Notes: a model not told the origin generated them from the letters alone. A DNA stretch of 64,000 nt from Notospermus geniculatus (GCA_002633025.1 NMRB01000109.1:368035-432034), one strand, 5' to 3'. Positions 36,722-49,700 are shown, numbered from the stretch's first letter. Numbers and translations: made by a program.

Positions 36722-37836
36722 TTATGGAAACAGTGGATAGATTTGTATTATCTGCATGCGTTTATTAAAATTGAAATTGAAATCATTACTCTCTGAAAAA
36801 AAGCAAGAGGTAAGGCCTAATCGGGCCTATGGTGGCGCCTATTGTCTAAAACTAAGGCCTATAGAAATGCCTATTCTCTATTAACAAGAGGCCTACGTAT
36901 CTTAGAGCCTTCTCTTCTAGATGAGGTGTATTTTGGACATGACCACTAGGTAAACAGGCCTATCATGTTGCCTATTTCTTTAAAAGAGACCTAGGCTATA
37001 TTAATGCGTTTTCTCTAAAATAGGCCTCGGTGGACTTGGACATGACCACTAGGAATATAAACTACACGATACATTGATCAATATATTGACTGCCCTCTAG
37101 CGGGAAAAGCTGAGGAAATTGATGACTGGTTCATCGCGAAAAGCGCAAGTGCTCGATCTTACCTCTGTTAAGCCTTGGAGGAATTATACTGACCTCCAAG
37201 GTTAAGCATATCAATTTGAACGATGGACAGGTGTTGCTTGAGATACTGGGTTGGCCGAATATTGTGCGACATTGTGACATGGAGCTTGGAATTCCTCCAA
37301 GCATGGAGTCAATAGATAAATAAACTTACCCAAAATGACGTCTGTTATCCTGTGACCACTGCTTTATCGGCCTGATCCGGCCCGTCATTCTTCGTACTTA
37401 CCTGCAGTCCAGCTGAAATAAACAAATCTGGTCGGTGTAAGAGGAACATATGTCTCCTGGGAAAATATCCAGGGAACAATGATTCCTGTCTGAGTTAAGT
37501 ATGATTCTTTGGCGTTACACCAGACGCCGTAATCCTTTTCGATGGAGGACACCCTGAGAGGTGTAGGGGAGGGGAAAATTCGGCACGAGGACGAGAGAAG
37601 ATGATGTCGGGGGCGATCTTGCCATCCTTCGGTCTAGGTCTAGGTCTACATCCAATCCACTGCGGCAGGAAAAGTATTCCAGGGATTCCGTATCACATGG
37701 CTTTCTAAGATTAAACCAGATATTTCTCAGGTTCTGCAAGGAAGACATCAAAAATCCCTAAGGCTAGCTTAAGAATTCGTGACGTCGAATATTCCTTTCA
37801 TTATCAGTCTGTTTCGGAAGACACATCAAATCCAAG
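36722..37836. other. Non-coding spacer (copy B)
   Basis: Counterpart of 18559-19655. It differs by short copy-specific inserts, including a small hairpin near 37172-37205 (CCTTGGAGG... CCTCCAAGG). Confidence 0.4.
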
Positions 37837-37918
37837 ATGGCGTCCGTCTCTTTCCTGGGTTGGCAAAATAGAATCCGTAAGGGTTGACATAACATTCCAA
37901 ACTTGATGACGGTATTTG
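37837..37918 (+). pseudogene. Broken counterpart of the possible first exon
   Basis: Matches 19656-19734 (M-A-S-V-S-F-L-G-W-Q-N-R) but a small net 3-bp change creates a TGA stop after 16 codons; the donor is GTATGT. Either the copy A frame is not a real exon or this copy is null. Confidence 0.25.
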
Positions 37919-38453
37919 GTATGTTGAAATGGACAACACTAATGTCCCACATGATGGAGGCGAGATATCCGTAAATGGTGAAGAAACTTGACGGATTCCA
38001 ACACATTCCAGAAATTTCAGGTCTGAAATTTCTCCATGGTTCTTGGTTTCTACATATGGCCTATGCATGGTCTCACTTTGAAAACCACTTCACTGTCGTA
38101 GCATGTACATGTACGGCTATGGATCCATCGGACGGGCCAACCAATTAATGCCGAGTAGGTGACGACAGGTGCGGGGGAAGGGCCCTTTACACGCATTTTG
38201 TGCAGTGTTGGTGCATTGTGATAATGAGAAGGGGATCAAAATGCATTTCTAGGACTGGTGGAAGTCTTTTGGACCAATGAAGCAAAGGTTAGAAGTACGA
38301 AAGTGTCCGACTTTTTGCATCGTGTGACATGCTTTCAAAAGATGGTCTTTAACAACGTACAGAGGCGTGGCTCATTGGCGTATCATCGTTGCGCATTTTC
38401 GACCGGTCTTGGGTGTGCCCTGGCCTCCATGCGAGTCTTATTCATTGTCCCGA

Positions 38454-39180
38454 NNNNNNNNNNNNNNNNNNNNNNNNNNNNNNNNNNNNNNNNNNNNNNN
38501 NNNNNNNNNNNNNNNNNNNNNNNNNNNNNNNNNNNNNNNNNNNNNNNNNNNNNNNNNNNNNNNNNNNNNNNNNNNNNNNNNNNNNNNNNNNNNNNNNNNN
38601 NNNNNNNNNNNNNNNNNNNNNNNNNNNNNNNNNNNNNNNNNNNNNNNNNNNNNNNNNNNNNNNNNNNNNNNNNNNNNNNNNNNNNNNNNNNNNNNNNNNN
38701 NNNNNNNNNNNNNNNNNNNNNNNNNNNNNNNNNNNNNNNNNNNNNNNNNNNNNNNNNNNNNNNNNNNNNNNNNNNNNNNNNNNNNNNNNNNNNNNNNNNN
38801 NNNNNNNNNNNNNNNNNNNNNNNNNNNNNNNNNNNNNNNNNNNNNNNNNNNNNNNNNNNNNNNNNNNNNNNNNNNNNNNNNNNNNNNNNNNNNNNNNNNN
38901 NNNNNNNNNNNNNNNNNNNNNNNNNNNNNNNNNNNNNNNNNNNNNNNNNNNNNNNNNNNNNNNNNNNNNNNNNNNNNNNNNNNNNNNNNNNNNNNNNNNN
39001 NNNNNNNNNNNNNNNNNNNNNNNNNNNNNNNNNNNNNNNNNNNNNNNNNNNNNNNNNNNNNNNNNNNNNNNNNNNNNNNNNNNNNNNNNNNNNNNNNNNN
39101 NNNNNNNNNNNNNNNNNNNNNNNNNNNNNNNNNNNNNNNNNNNNNNNNNNNNNNNNNNNNNNNNNNNNNNNNNNNNNNNN
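38454..39180. other. Assembly gap of 727 N
   Basis: Run of N inside copy B. It stands, together with about 275 bp of different sequence to its right, in place of about 2.5 kb present in copy A. Reading frames drawn through it are meaningless. Confidence 0.95.
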
Positions 39181-39245
39181 TTTCATGCGTTCTCATGCGT
39201 TTTCATGCGTTCTCGTGCGTTCTCATGCGCTTTCATGCGTTCTTA
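39181..39245. repeat. About 10-bp tandem repeat at the gap edge
   Basis: Imperfect repeats of the type TTTCATGCGT / TCTCATGCGT run out of the gap. Such an array could have caused the gap. Sequence to about 39455 is GCGTTT-rich and ends in a MITE-like terminus (GTGTGAGACGGCCT then TTA). Confidence 0.7.
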
Positions 39246-40788
39246 AGCGCGGCGTTTGCGTCAATAGACGCACTCCTCTGCGTTTTCGAAAAAGTTTTGG
39301 ACATGTTGAAAACCAATGCGTTCACCCAGGGGTCTGCGTTTACAAACGCAGAGTTGGCGCACGCAGTGCGTCAACCCTGCGCTCATTTTGGCGTTTCATA
39401 AACGCCCCCAGGCGCACGGCCTAAACGCCGGATAAAACGCTCGTGTGAGACGGCCTTTATGACGTCATTCAAATCACATGAAGAACACTATCGTACTGTA
39501 AAATCTGTTGACGTTTATTGGAAGTAGAATCTAACGCCTGGCTGTGCGCCTGGGCAGTTCGTACGGCCAGCGACTGCCGAATTTGTCAGTAGTATTTCGA
39601 TGTGGATGTTCCAACAATTCATTGGTAAAGGCATCTCTCACTAGCATGATTAGTAGACCTATTCAATGTAATGATTAATTCATTTCTCCTTTGTTGCTTT
39701 CAACACGCTCGTCGCCTTGAGATAAGGACTTTTTGCACAATTGCCATGGGATTAAAGTATTGTGGTCAGCAAAAAGTGTCCGGCTCTGATTAATTGGTAT
39801 CACCTGTTAGACACTTGATGCTGATTTGATCAATGGTGGTGTAGCGTAGGCCTAGGCCCATTCTACATCGGCTTCCATACAAATATCCCAATGGTATCGT
39901 TCGATTTATTGAATGTTTGGACGGCTTACCATGTATGTGTACATGTGTAAGCAGGCGGAAGGATGCCACGGTTCCTTGGTGTTTCGTGTTTCCGTTCCAC
40001 CAATAGTTCGGTCACCATCCCCTGGCGTTCAGACTCCGTAATGAATGAGAATGCCTCCCGTCGTCATGAGAGTGTCCGCTTTATTGCGTGGCGGAAACAC
40101 AAAAACACAGACATGTCACCTGGCGGCTTCAATCCGTCAATCTGTTGCTGAGGGCATTGGCAAAGGGGCAGTGACAAATATTAGGGCAGTGCTCGTGGGA
40201 AGGGCATCCTTTGATGAAATCCACCAAGCCACGGAATATCAGTTAAGGCCTACCGGTGCTGTATTTTGCCGCTGTTTGGGATAATTGTTTTTCTGGGACA
40301 GCCGTATCAAGAGAGATACCGTGTGGTGAGTCGTTTCCTCTCGTCTGTGACTTTCTACTTGTCCTCGCCCCGAGGGGTTGCCTTCGATACCAGCTGATAA
40401 CAAACCACATTTGATTCGTAATAAGCATTTTAGAGTATTTTCAGGGAACATGATATGCAACAGGGAACGGTAGGTGCTGTCCTGTCAATTTCAGATCAGA
40501 GAAAAAAAACAACGCGATTTTCCGCCCCGCGCCGATCGCGGCAAATCCGTCTGGCACAGTATTTGCGCACCTTTAATACCCAAATAGGCCTATACTATGT
40601 AGATCCATCGTCTGCCGTCGAGTTCTGGTTTTGATGACAGATTTTCCCGAGAGTGGAAGTTCTTAAATATCGTATTCATTGCCAGTGCTGATGTTCGGGA
40701 ATTTCCCAAAATGCTCGTAAATGATGGAACAAGCCTCTTGTAGGCCTCAGACGGTCCGAGTTTGACCCTGCTTCCATTCTCTCCACAG

Positions 40789-42968
40789 CTTTGGGTCAGT
40801 TCAGCTTGATACCGATGGTCAACGGCGTTTGCCCGGCGGGAACCAGGGTTCATCCGTTGTGGACCCACCTTTGTCAGAGTAAGTTTGGTAAATTTTTGTA
40901 ATCACCAGGCGCCTCGTGGATCGAGAGCGGCATTTCCTAGAGGAAAGTTAGTGTAACTTTGAAAAATTGACCAATGGAATGTCGTTCCTGGAACCCGAGT
41001 CGGCCCGAGAGCCAATTACAGTCAGCATCTTACGGGTAGCCAATCGAGTGATGCGGTCTCCAAACGCAGCCAATCGGTGCCGCCAAGCAGGATGAGCCTA
41101 TTAAGTACGTTACCCAATCGCGGTGATGGCGCACAGTCGATGACCAACCCCGATTGTGAAGCGTACTCACCACCGTATGACGACCCAATCAGACGAGACA
41201 GGTGTAACATCTGTGAGTGTTTCCTTGCTTGCAGGAGAACTGTACCTCCACGTGACCTATCAAATCAAGGGTCGCTGCCCACCGGGGACGGTGCCATACC
41301 GCAAACAACGCGGAACATGCTTGAGTAAGTGTGGTAGCCAAACCTATGATTACAACCCTTCTCTGAGTCTGAGGCGTTGAGCAAGGAGTGGCGACTAGCG
41401 GCGTCACGGCAGGCTTGAAGTTAAAGACAGTCTCCTGAAAGGGAAACTTGTCCCTGTCTATATCTTGTGCGTTTCATTTCATTGCAGTCAAAAACATGGA
41501 GAGGTTTGAGAATTCATGTAAGGATGCAAAATTTATCATATCATTCAAGTCAATCTCGTTTTTAGTTCATGACATAATCTATAACAGAAGATCGTTCAAC
41601 ACCGTGTTGTCCCGATCAGTCCCAGTCGTTGGACGTCCAACTTCGGGGTGGTGCTTGGCCAAAACCCGAGGCTTTGTATACCGCTGACGAGAAAGTGGAC
41701 GCGCGTCCTAAAACTGGTGGTTTTCGATGGCAGGCGAAGAGTTAACTGGTGGTCTCCTGTTGATTGAATCTGATTTGTTTCAGCCATCATTACCATGAGA
41801 ACCACACACATGGTCAACGGGAAATGTCCGCGTGGAGCGGTGCCTTATAAAAACCAGCCGAACACGTGCCTAAGTAAGTTGTCGCTTCTTTATTAGTGCG
41901 TCATTGTGCCCACACGCGACGCTAGATGGCGCTGATTGAAACTCATTGCGGCCTCGCATCCAAGGAATCGGCCTTTGGGGACCCAGATTGTTACTCACGT
42001 TTGAGCTTTTACAAAGTTTCATTTTTGAAGATCTACAGTTCAGGCTCTCATCTTTTCTCCAGTCAAGGATTATGCAACGATGAAGAGAAATGCTGAAAAC
42101 CTTGTTTTCAAGGTCAACAATAAATGTCCAGCAGGTTACAAAGAATATGAGCCAATGAAAAATGCTTGCGTTCGTAAGTATTGCGGAATAGAGTCGATTT
42201 GAATATGGGAACCGGTTCTGAAACTTGTGACTGACCTTTGCCCCCCAGTCTGCATGTCTTACTGGCTCGTAGAGGTCCGCCATGTTGAAGGCGCTGATTG
42301 GATGAGAACAGGCGTAGTCTGCAACGGGGGGTTTCATTTGATGTCAGCGTTCATGTCGGACGCAGGAAGCCAACCAAAATACCGGCCTCTATGTCGTCTG
42401 ATTAACGGACGACAATTGCCGAAGATGTACGAAGTCGAATCTGATGGTATAGCCAATCTTGAAACTTTTTTCAGCAAAATACCGACATAAAGTTTACAGT
42501 CACACCAAAGCCAAGCGTTTGAGTCACAAACAAAGGTGAATAAGTGGGATGTGACGTGACGAAAAACTACTGGAGCTGCCGTAAATCCCCCTGGATCAGT
42601 GGGCCTCTCGGGGCATTCTTCCTCGATCTCAACCTATATTCCCTTAATGTGAAGTTTAAAGAATTGATGTGTTTTTGGGAAGGATATCAAGACTTGATAC
42701 CGTGTCTTACGTTTCATGGCGTACACAATTACTTTGAGCGAATTGACGGTGATCTGGATTGTGCGCACTTGGATTCATCGACTCCAGTGTGGAAACGTCA
42801 ATCGGCATCTTCCGGACATGACCGAAGTTCAAGAAGATGACGTCAAAATGGTCACAACGAAAACACGCAGAAATGCCTCATCTGCATCATCTAGCCCTAT
42901 ATTCCCTACTTATCCAGTGAAATTGGAATAATGAATTTTCAGGGTGGATATACGTCGGTTTTCAATAA
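40789..42968 (+). CDS. C-P-x-G module secreted-type protein gene (copy B)
   Basis: Exons 40789-40878, 41235-41324, 41488-41517, 41784-41873, 42063-42173 and 42943-42968, with the same lengths and phases as copy A and all splice sites intact. The module peptides are essentially the same as copy A although introns differ by substitutions, indels and a MITE. This pattern (exons kept, introns drifting) supports a real, constrained gene. The 5' exon is not identified; the N gap lies upstream. Confidence 0.65.
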
Positions 42969-42969
42969 A
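42964..42969 (+). terminator. Candidate polyadenylation signal overlapping the stop (copy B)
   Basis: AATAAA shares bases with the stop codon, as in copy A. Confidence 0.4.
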
Positions 42970-43119
42970 TTATGGGGAGGGTGTAACAACATAATTACTT
43001 GGCTTTCTCCATTACAATTGATCGAAGTCAAATGTGTTTTGTCAGAATAAAGAGGGGTGTTTTCTTGTCTTTGCCCATTTCCCTGACTCCACTGCCATTA
43101 ATAGTCCGCGATATCCCAT

Positions 43120-44426
43120 CTATTTGCCGCATGACGTCGGCGGCCTGTTTAGTATATCCTTATTGCAAAAATCCTGATTGCAACATTTGTACGTGACAAC
43201 CTCCAGGGCCTCATCAACCTTCAAACTCTTATCCTTGGCGCCGCGCGCACTAGAACCCGGGAGACACTTCGCGACGTCTTTAGCGGCGGCACATCCGCGA
43301 CTATGATAAGGCCCGTCTCTTCCAACATAGCTCATCACCTGAAATGCAAGTGGAAAGTACATTACATGCACTTACTTTGAAATGGCGGGTAGGAACCACG
43401 GTCGTCTTCTGGTTGACAAAATTTGCAAATTGGTAAACGATGTAGCCAATTAAGCTTTGTCCCGATGACGTCGAGATCGCTAATTTTTCGGGCTGAGAAT
43501 GGGCTGTAGGCGTTTATTCTCGAAAGATTTCGAGTGCGCTTTTAAGGACTTCCATGATGTCCCGGCGAAGACTGCCGTCGTACCGGGGTCATTCCTCACA
43601 GAAGGCTGGTATAAAGTGCAGGTTGCAGGTTCTCAGGTAGGCCAGAGAAGCGAATGGTCCTAGGCCTACAGAGAGCAGCGACTCGACCGAGAATGGAAGT
43701 GACGGCCTTGCGGACAGAAGTCGGACGCTCTGCAACTGCCCCATCATGAATACCGCTGTAATAGATTATAATGTCCCCCGATATGTGATGTCCCCAATAA
43801 TACATTTACGGATTAAGCGGCACCATTGAATGAATAGGACTCTAGAGTGACCAAGACCCTTAATCCTGTGACAAACAATACAGGGGGACATCAGGAAGAC
43901 GAGGACATTAGATTCTATCACACCTGTACACATTTTAACACTTACTAAGCAGCGGTCCTCGTCTCCACTGCAGGTGGTTATCGGCGCCAGATCAGGGTCA
44001 AAGTCGACGTCCCCACATAATGGGTTGTTCTTGACAGATGTTTCGGACACCAAGGAGTGAATGGCGGTCTGAGGAGCGACCCCGGTCTTGTAGGCGCAGT
44101 TGTAACAGCTCAAGGATAGACAACCTGTCGAATAAGACGAACGGATTCGAGTCCGTTTTAGCACAAATCGTTCATAGGGGACAATTGATTACTGGGCTGC
44201 AGAAACGACAAAATATCGAGATACATTCTTCCCAGAAATGAGAGAAAAGCAACTGCGTATAGATTTTAGATTGCGTCAGGTGTAAGATCTGATGTTGTTC
44301 CACTCCATCTGAGTTCTTCTACATGACTGACGGACCAATAAGCTACGACTTGATAAGAGAAAGGTTTTCCTCACCTGTAAGGCAGAATATCACGGCAAGA
44401 AACCATTTCAGGTATCCTGAAAACAT
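43120..44426 (-). CDS. Ly6/uPAR (three-finger) domain secreted protein (copy B)
   Basis: Exons 44375-44426, 43946-44124 and 43120-43338; 149 residues. It has one extra Cys codon in the signal peptide relative to copy A (A-V-I-F-C-L-T). All domain cysteines are retained. Amino acid differences from copy A include V to A and K to T in exon 2, and K to Q and K to R in exon 3. Splice sites and the tail-to-tail arrangement with the C-P-x-G gene (about 150 bp between stops) are the same. Confidence 0.85.
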
Positions 44427-45069
44427 TTTCACTCCTAACGTTACAATATGAAATCGAAAAGGACGAGTCTTTCCTCGCCAGCGCTGATCTCGAAGCAATC
44501 TCCTACGCAGAGTCAGCATTCTCCAACGCAGAGTTCAGACGGTTTCACCTTGCTGAGTAAACACTGCGGAGGAGTTAGATATCGAAGAGTGATTTCGTCT
44601 CCAAGGACACGGGCGCCGTTAACGTCTATTCAACGCTGACGGCTGATCTCAGCGGAGAGCTGCCATAGGCCGAGGACTATTGAAATTGAATGTCATTAAA
44701 AAGCTACCGTTAATTCAAAAAATCTAATTAAAATGGATTCTGTCACAACAGTGTCGGGGCAAGGAAAACTAGATTGCTTTCTTTATAACAGTATGCAAAG
44801 GCTGATTTAAAAGGTGCAAGGGTGACAGAATCAATCTTATCTTTAGCTGCAAGTGAGGAATGTACCTTAGTACTAAGTACAGCATCAGTATTATTGCAGC
44901 TGAGGGGCGTGGGCCAACCTGTACTTGGGCTTCCCCAACACTTTATGGGCCAACAGGGGCCCGTGGTAGATGCCCCCCCCCCCCACGATGGGTGACAGGG
45001 CAAAATGTACTTCCCTTTATGTGTCAAAGAATACCACAACAATGATGTTTGACTTCATATAAATTATAG

Positions 45070-45075
45070 TTTATT
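45070..45075 (-). terminator. Candidate polyadenylation signal of the TMCO3-like gene
   Basis: AATAAA on the minus strand about 1.6 kb beyond the stop codon; conserved in copy A. Confidence 0.35.
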
Positions 45076-46126
45076 TATCAGGGAACAGTAAAGTGACCAG
45101 CAGTTTCATGACGATAGGGTGAACAGACATCTAATAAACCCTCTAAGTACAATGGTATAGCAACAACAAATAAAGAAACCATTACTGGTACTCATGAGTA
45201 TAACGTATACTTCCTTTTATTTGCTTATCAAACTCTATTAGATCCTATATACTATTAGTCTGACCTCAACAAAAATATTGGGACCATCAGATAATTCAGT
45301 AAATACCAAGACTTACATGTCTAGGCCCTCTCTTCCCCCCTTGTCCCAATACAAGAACAGATCTAGTGGTCTTGTGTCATCAAATTTCTTGTATTCAATG
45401 TCAAGTAAGGAGGAACTGGTGTCCTATCCTTTCACCATGCCAAAGCCATATGAATCGAGGGTGCAACCAGTCACATCCTACATAGGCTGAATAAGGTCCA
45501 ACATTTTTAAATTAGTGGCATGTATCTATTACATTTAGTTTTAATGATTGATAAATAGTAGAGGATATGAAATAGAAATCGGGTTTCTAAGGTGAAAGAC
45601 ATTGCTTCCTACCAATAGTAGAGGAATGTAATGTTTTTCTTGTGTCAACCAGTAAATTTGGCAAAAGTCCTCATCCAAAATATCACAGTTGATAATGAGC
45701 AAATGCAACAAACATGTACTGTATTAAGCTTTCAATGCACTATTCTATTATGGTACTCATGCCATGATTGTTATGGTTATAATAACAAACATATTTTGAT
45801 TATCATAATCATATTTATAATCATAATTATTTTCTTACACCCTGTTTACTACCAGTAGATCTCTTTAGTAAAACTGATGACAGGCCCATACCCCATAGTT
45901 ATCAAAATCAAAATTATACTCTTACACCTTATTTACGGTACCCAATGACTAATAACTTGATAGAGGACGGCTTATCTAATTGAACACCTTTTATGTAGAT
46001 AACTGCCATATGCTCAGTTATTGTGCTTTTACAAGACATTTGATTTCTGAATGACAAAATAGTGCAGTACAGTTCAAAATCTCTTAAATATAACCAGTTC
46101 CACGCTTAATATACATACAGAATCAG

Positions 46127-46310
46127 GTGAGATAGATAGACATAATTAGCCTCAGTTGAGATTGATCGAAATAATCAGACTTGTTTTGGATAGACATCTA
46201 CAGATGGACACAATCAGACTCCGTTCAGATAGATAGAGATAATCCGACTCAGTTCAGAGAGATAGACATAATCAGAATCTGAATCAGCTGAGATAGATAG
46301 GGCCAGGGCC
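46127..46310. repeat. Copy B-specific GATA-rich minisatellite-like expansion
   Basis: Degenerate units of about 30-35 bp containing GATAGATAGACATAATCAGA are expanded here compared with the shorter stretch at about 30290-30345 in copy A. Confidence 0.55.
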
Positions 46311-46701
46311 AGAATCAGAAAATTTAACATCCCCAGTCAGTTTCTGTAGAGTTGTATCACTCCTCCTTAAAGCGATCCTCAGTTGCTGTGAGATTTTCCC
46401 TTAGTCAAGATTCATGCCCATTGTGTAAGAGTCCTATGACGTTGAGTTTGTCAATGCTGAGGCCGTGATGGAGAGGTGAGGACTCCTCTGATGAGTCTGT
46501 CGAGTGATGACGAGTCCTGAAATTGACAGAATGGTAATCATCATCATCAACATCCACTTCTGGTCCAGGTGGACCTATGCTGAGGTAAGGCTATTGAGGC
46601 AAATAGACATACCCAGAGCTTCAAAGAGTGATAATTGAACGTGGGAACTTCTGACCATTGGTCAGAGACCCGAGTCTTGGACCAATTCATTGAGAACATA
46701 C

Positions 46702-49700
46702 TCACCGCCCAGTGCTAACTGCCGTCTTAAGCCGGAGGTGCCACAATGTGGCATACCATAGGACAGGTGCTAAGAGCAAACTTAAGGTTGTGATACTCAA
46801 AATTAGGAGATAAACCTGAAAGAAGAAAGGGATTTCAAGACAATTTATGAAGACAAAAAATGTATAGCAGAAGGAAACCGAAGACCCCAGAGAAAACTTG
46901 AGCTCTCAAAGTGAGTTGCTTTCTCTACCACGTGAAAAATGGGTCCAACGGGGATCGAACCCGGACCCTGCCTGAGAGGTAACAGGCACCAACATGTCTC
47001 CACTGTACCATTCTGAGTTTATTGATGTCCATTGACTGGAATTAGTTTGAACATGGCAATGAGGCAAAGATGAAATCTGTGGAATTCTTACCTCCCTGGA
47101 TATTAATCCTAATCTCCGCGCCCTGCTTCCTAGCACGAACGAGAATTCGCTGACCTGGGCCAGACCGGCAGAAACGATCCATTTCACTGGCTTTGCATTT
47201 TTTGGCAGGAGAAGATGAAGAACGCCAACACTGGAAAAAAACTATAGAAAGGCTGTTTAATTTACCTGTCACAGTTTAGTTAGGTGAGAAATTGGCAGAG
47301 AGTGCAATGGATATGAGGGTCCCGCAATGTCACCCCGCATGAAAGTTGGGAACAATCTCCAACAGAAATGATGACCAGGGGTCAAAGGTTAACCAACTTA
47401 CCTTGAAACCAACGACTGCTAAGGTGAAGGTCGTTAAGATTGTAATTTCAAATGCAAGGAATTTTGGGAACACATGAAGGCCTGAAAAAGAGAGAAAAAT
47501 ATGTTATAATGCAACGGCATTCACTGGGCCTTTAGTTTTTTCAACTTTTTTGTGTGTTGACAAAAACGTGGCCATTCTACAAAGATCTGCACAACTTTTC
47601 ACCCCAAAACCAAAGAGTAGAGAAAGCGACATACCAATTGATGCAAAGAACAAGCATCCCAAGAAGTCCTTCACAGATGAGACAAGTTTGACGACTTGCT
47701 CCGTCACATGATGACCTTGTGAACTGACCATGGCTCCAGCCAGGAAGCAACCCAACTCCATCGAGATGTTGAGAAAATTTGTAACCTGGACACAAGAATC
47801 AAAAGCTGATGTTATTTCCCAAGATGCTAAATTGGTTCATAGCCTTGTTTTAGGTCTTCCACATTGCTGGTACGGGTTTTGTGTGGAAGAATCATGATTT
47901 GATGGTGGTCAGCGGATATATTTTGGAGGCTACCGTACTCAAACTACACCACCAGGGCCCATGATCGCACGTACAGACTCCCAATGAAATTCAGGCCATC
48001 AGCAATGGAGACTCCACTCCCTATGAAGTTCAGTGTCAAAGAAACTTACCATGAGCATTGAAAAGGCAAGGAACAGAGTGGCCAACAAGGACATCTCGCG
48101 ATTCCCTCGACTAAATAAATACTTGTAAACTGGACCGATACAAAACTTGGCGAGGAAGATTGTAAGCAGGATAATGGAGATGAATGCTGAAAATAAAGAA
48201 AGGATTCACAGATTACTCTGCCATCTCATTGTATGCATTGTGATATCACCCTCAGAGAAAGCTTTCTTTGCGGACACCTTTGCCAGGAGGACACTTCTCA
48301 AAAGACGAGGCTATCAAGGCTCCTCAAATGGCTTGATCAGTTCTGAATGTTACTCACAGACAACAAGTTTCAGGCCGATCTTAAGATATTCCAGCACCAT
48401 GTCATCATCACTAACGTCATCAGCATTTGCGTGGCCCGCTATGGCCGGCAGGAGGGCAATGAGTACCCCTAACAGGATATCCTGCATGACAAGGATCCCG
48501 AGTAAGACAGGGCTGTAGTCAAGGTCTGATCGACGAGGTCTGTGTGACAGGACTGTGGTTTCATGACTCCCTGTTAAGAAGATGGGGAAAATGTGTAAAA
48601 TACATGCTGATGACTGACAGAGCATTCATATCTGGTCTGCAGACTGCACTTCACTGATGGCTCAATTCATATTTGTTATGTCTGGAGACTGCGATAAAGA
48701 CTCATGGCTCACTATTTGGTCTGTAGACTAGCTGTACAGGTTGAGGACTCCCAATTTCTATCTGGTCTGAAGACTACACTTACCAGACTCCTCTTCATCT
48801 TTGCCGGACGACATGAACTTGACAACCAATGGCGTACTCGACAGAGAAAGACACGCAGAAATAAACGCACTCTCATTGGGTGCTGTGCTAATGCAGTGGC
48901 CAATCAGGACTCCGAATAAGACTGTCAATGCCATCATTAGGAAACTTCCAATTGTTGCGATGCGAAAAACCTGAAAAATGGTTTGAAAAGGTCATTCCAA
49001 AGTACCCAGTTCCAATCGTTTGAGAACATCAAATTCATCCTCATGTAATACATACAGTGTAACTGTCTGTGGTGTACCGGGTAGTTGGTGACAGCAGGAG
49101 ACTTTTACATAAACAAAACTCACCCTTTTCACTTTGTCTGGTGAAAATTCAAGGCCCACGGAGAACAAGATGAAGAAGACACCAAATTCTCCCAGGGTTT
49201 CCACCTGAACTACTGACTGAAATACAACACATACTCCTCAGATTTTTCAACTGATGCCACTAACATAACTGAGTAGATGAAAATGATCAAACTAGTTTTT
49301 GACAGGCAACTGTCAGCATTTACAATTTCATACAGATTCGTTACACTGAGCACAGCTTACCTTGATGTGACCAAATCCTGAAGGGCCCAGCACAACTCCA
49401 CTCAAAATGTAACCAAACATGTTAGGAAGTTGGAACATGGTGCATATCCAACCAAAAAAGAATGCCAGCAGTGTTAAAAATATGACATCCTCAATCATAT
49501 GATGGTCTTCTACAGGCACGGTGGAATCCTTTCCCTTCGCCAAGACATATTGGTTATCGTGTGCATCTACGAGGTTCATGGCGTGGTCACTGTTTGATGA
49601 GGCATTTTTGTCTGAATCTTCACCATCGTGAAGTCGGATTACAGCCTCTACATTGGCACCTTTGTCCTGGAAAAGTATTGCATATGTGTGAAGCAACACA

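Larger units (their letters stand above)
44427..46701. other. Intergenic/TMCO3 3' UTR region (copy B)
   Basis: No coding exon. It includes the candidate polyadenylation signal at 45070-45075 and AT-rich sequence shared with copy A. Confidence 0.4.
31649..47598. repeat. Large segmental duplication, copy B (about 15.95 kb)
   Basis: Second copy of 12983-31647. The joint at 31647-31649 fuses TMCO3 intron sequence directly to sequence lying between the LamG and terminal exons, with one unmatched base and no useful homology. Copy B is shorter because of the N gap, absence of the MITEs at 23627 and 24898, and a repeat exon 477 bp shorter. Because copy B starts left of the LamG exon, its LamG gene lacks the terminal exon. 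Confidence 0.9.

Noticed and set aside
38258-39424. Long open frames in several frames on both strands
   Set aside because: They run through 727 N; no real codons support them.
47092-47236. TMCO3 exon 10 starting at the strong-looking CCAG acceptor
   Set aside because: It shifts the frame and loses conserved residues; the acceptor CTATAG a few bases upstream restores the expected length and sequence.
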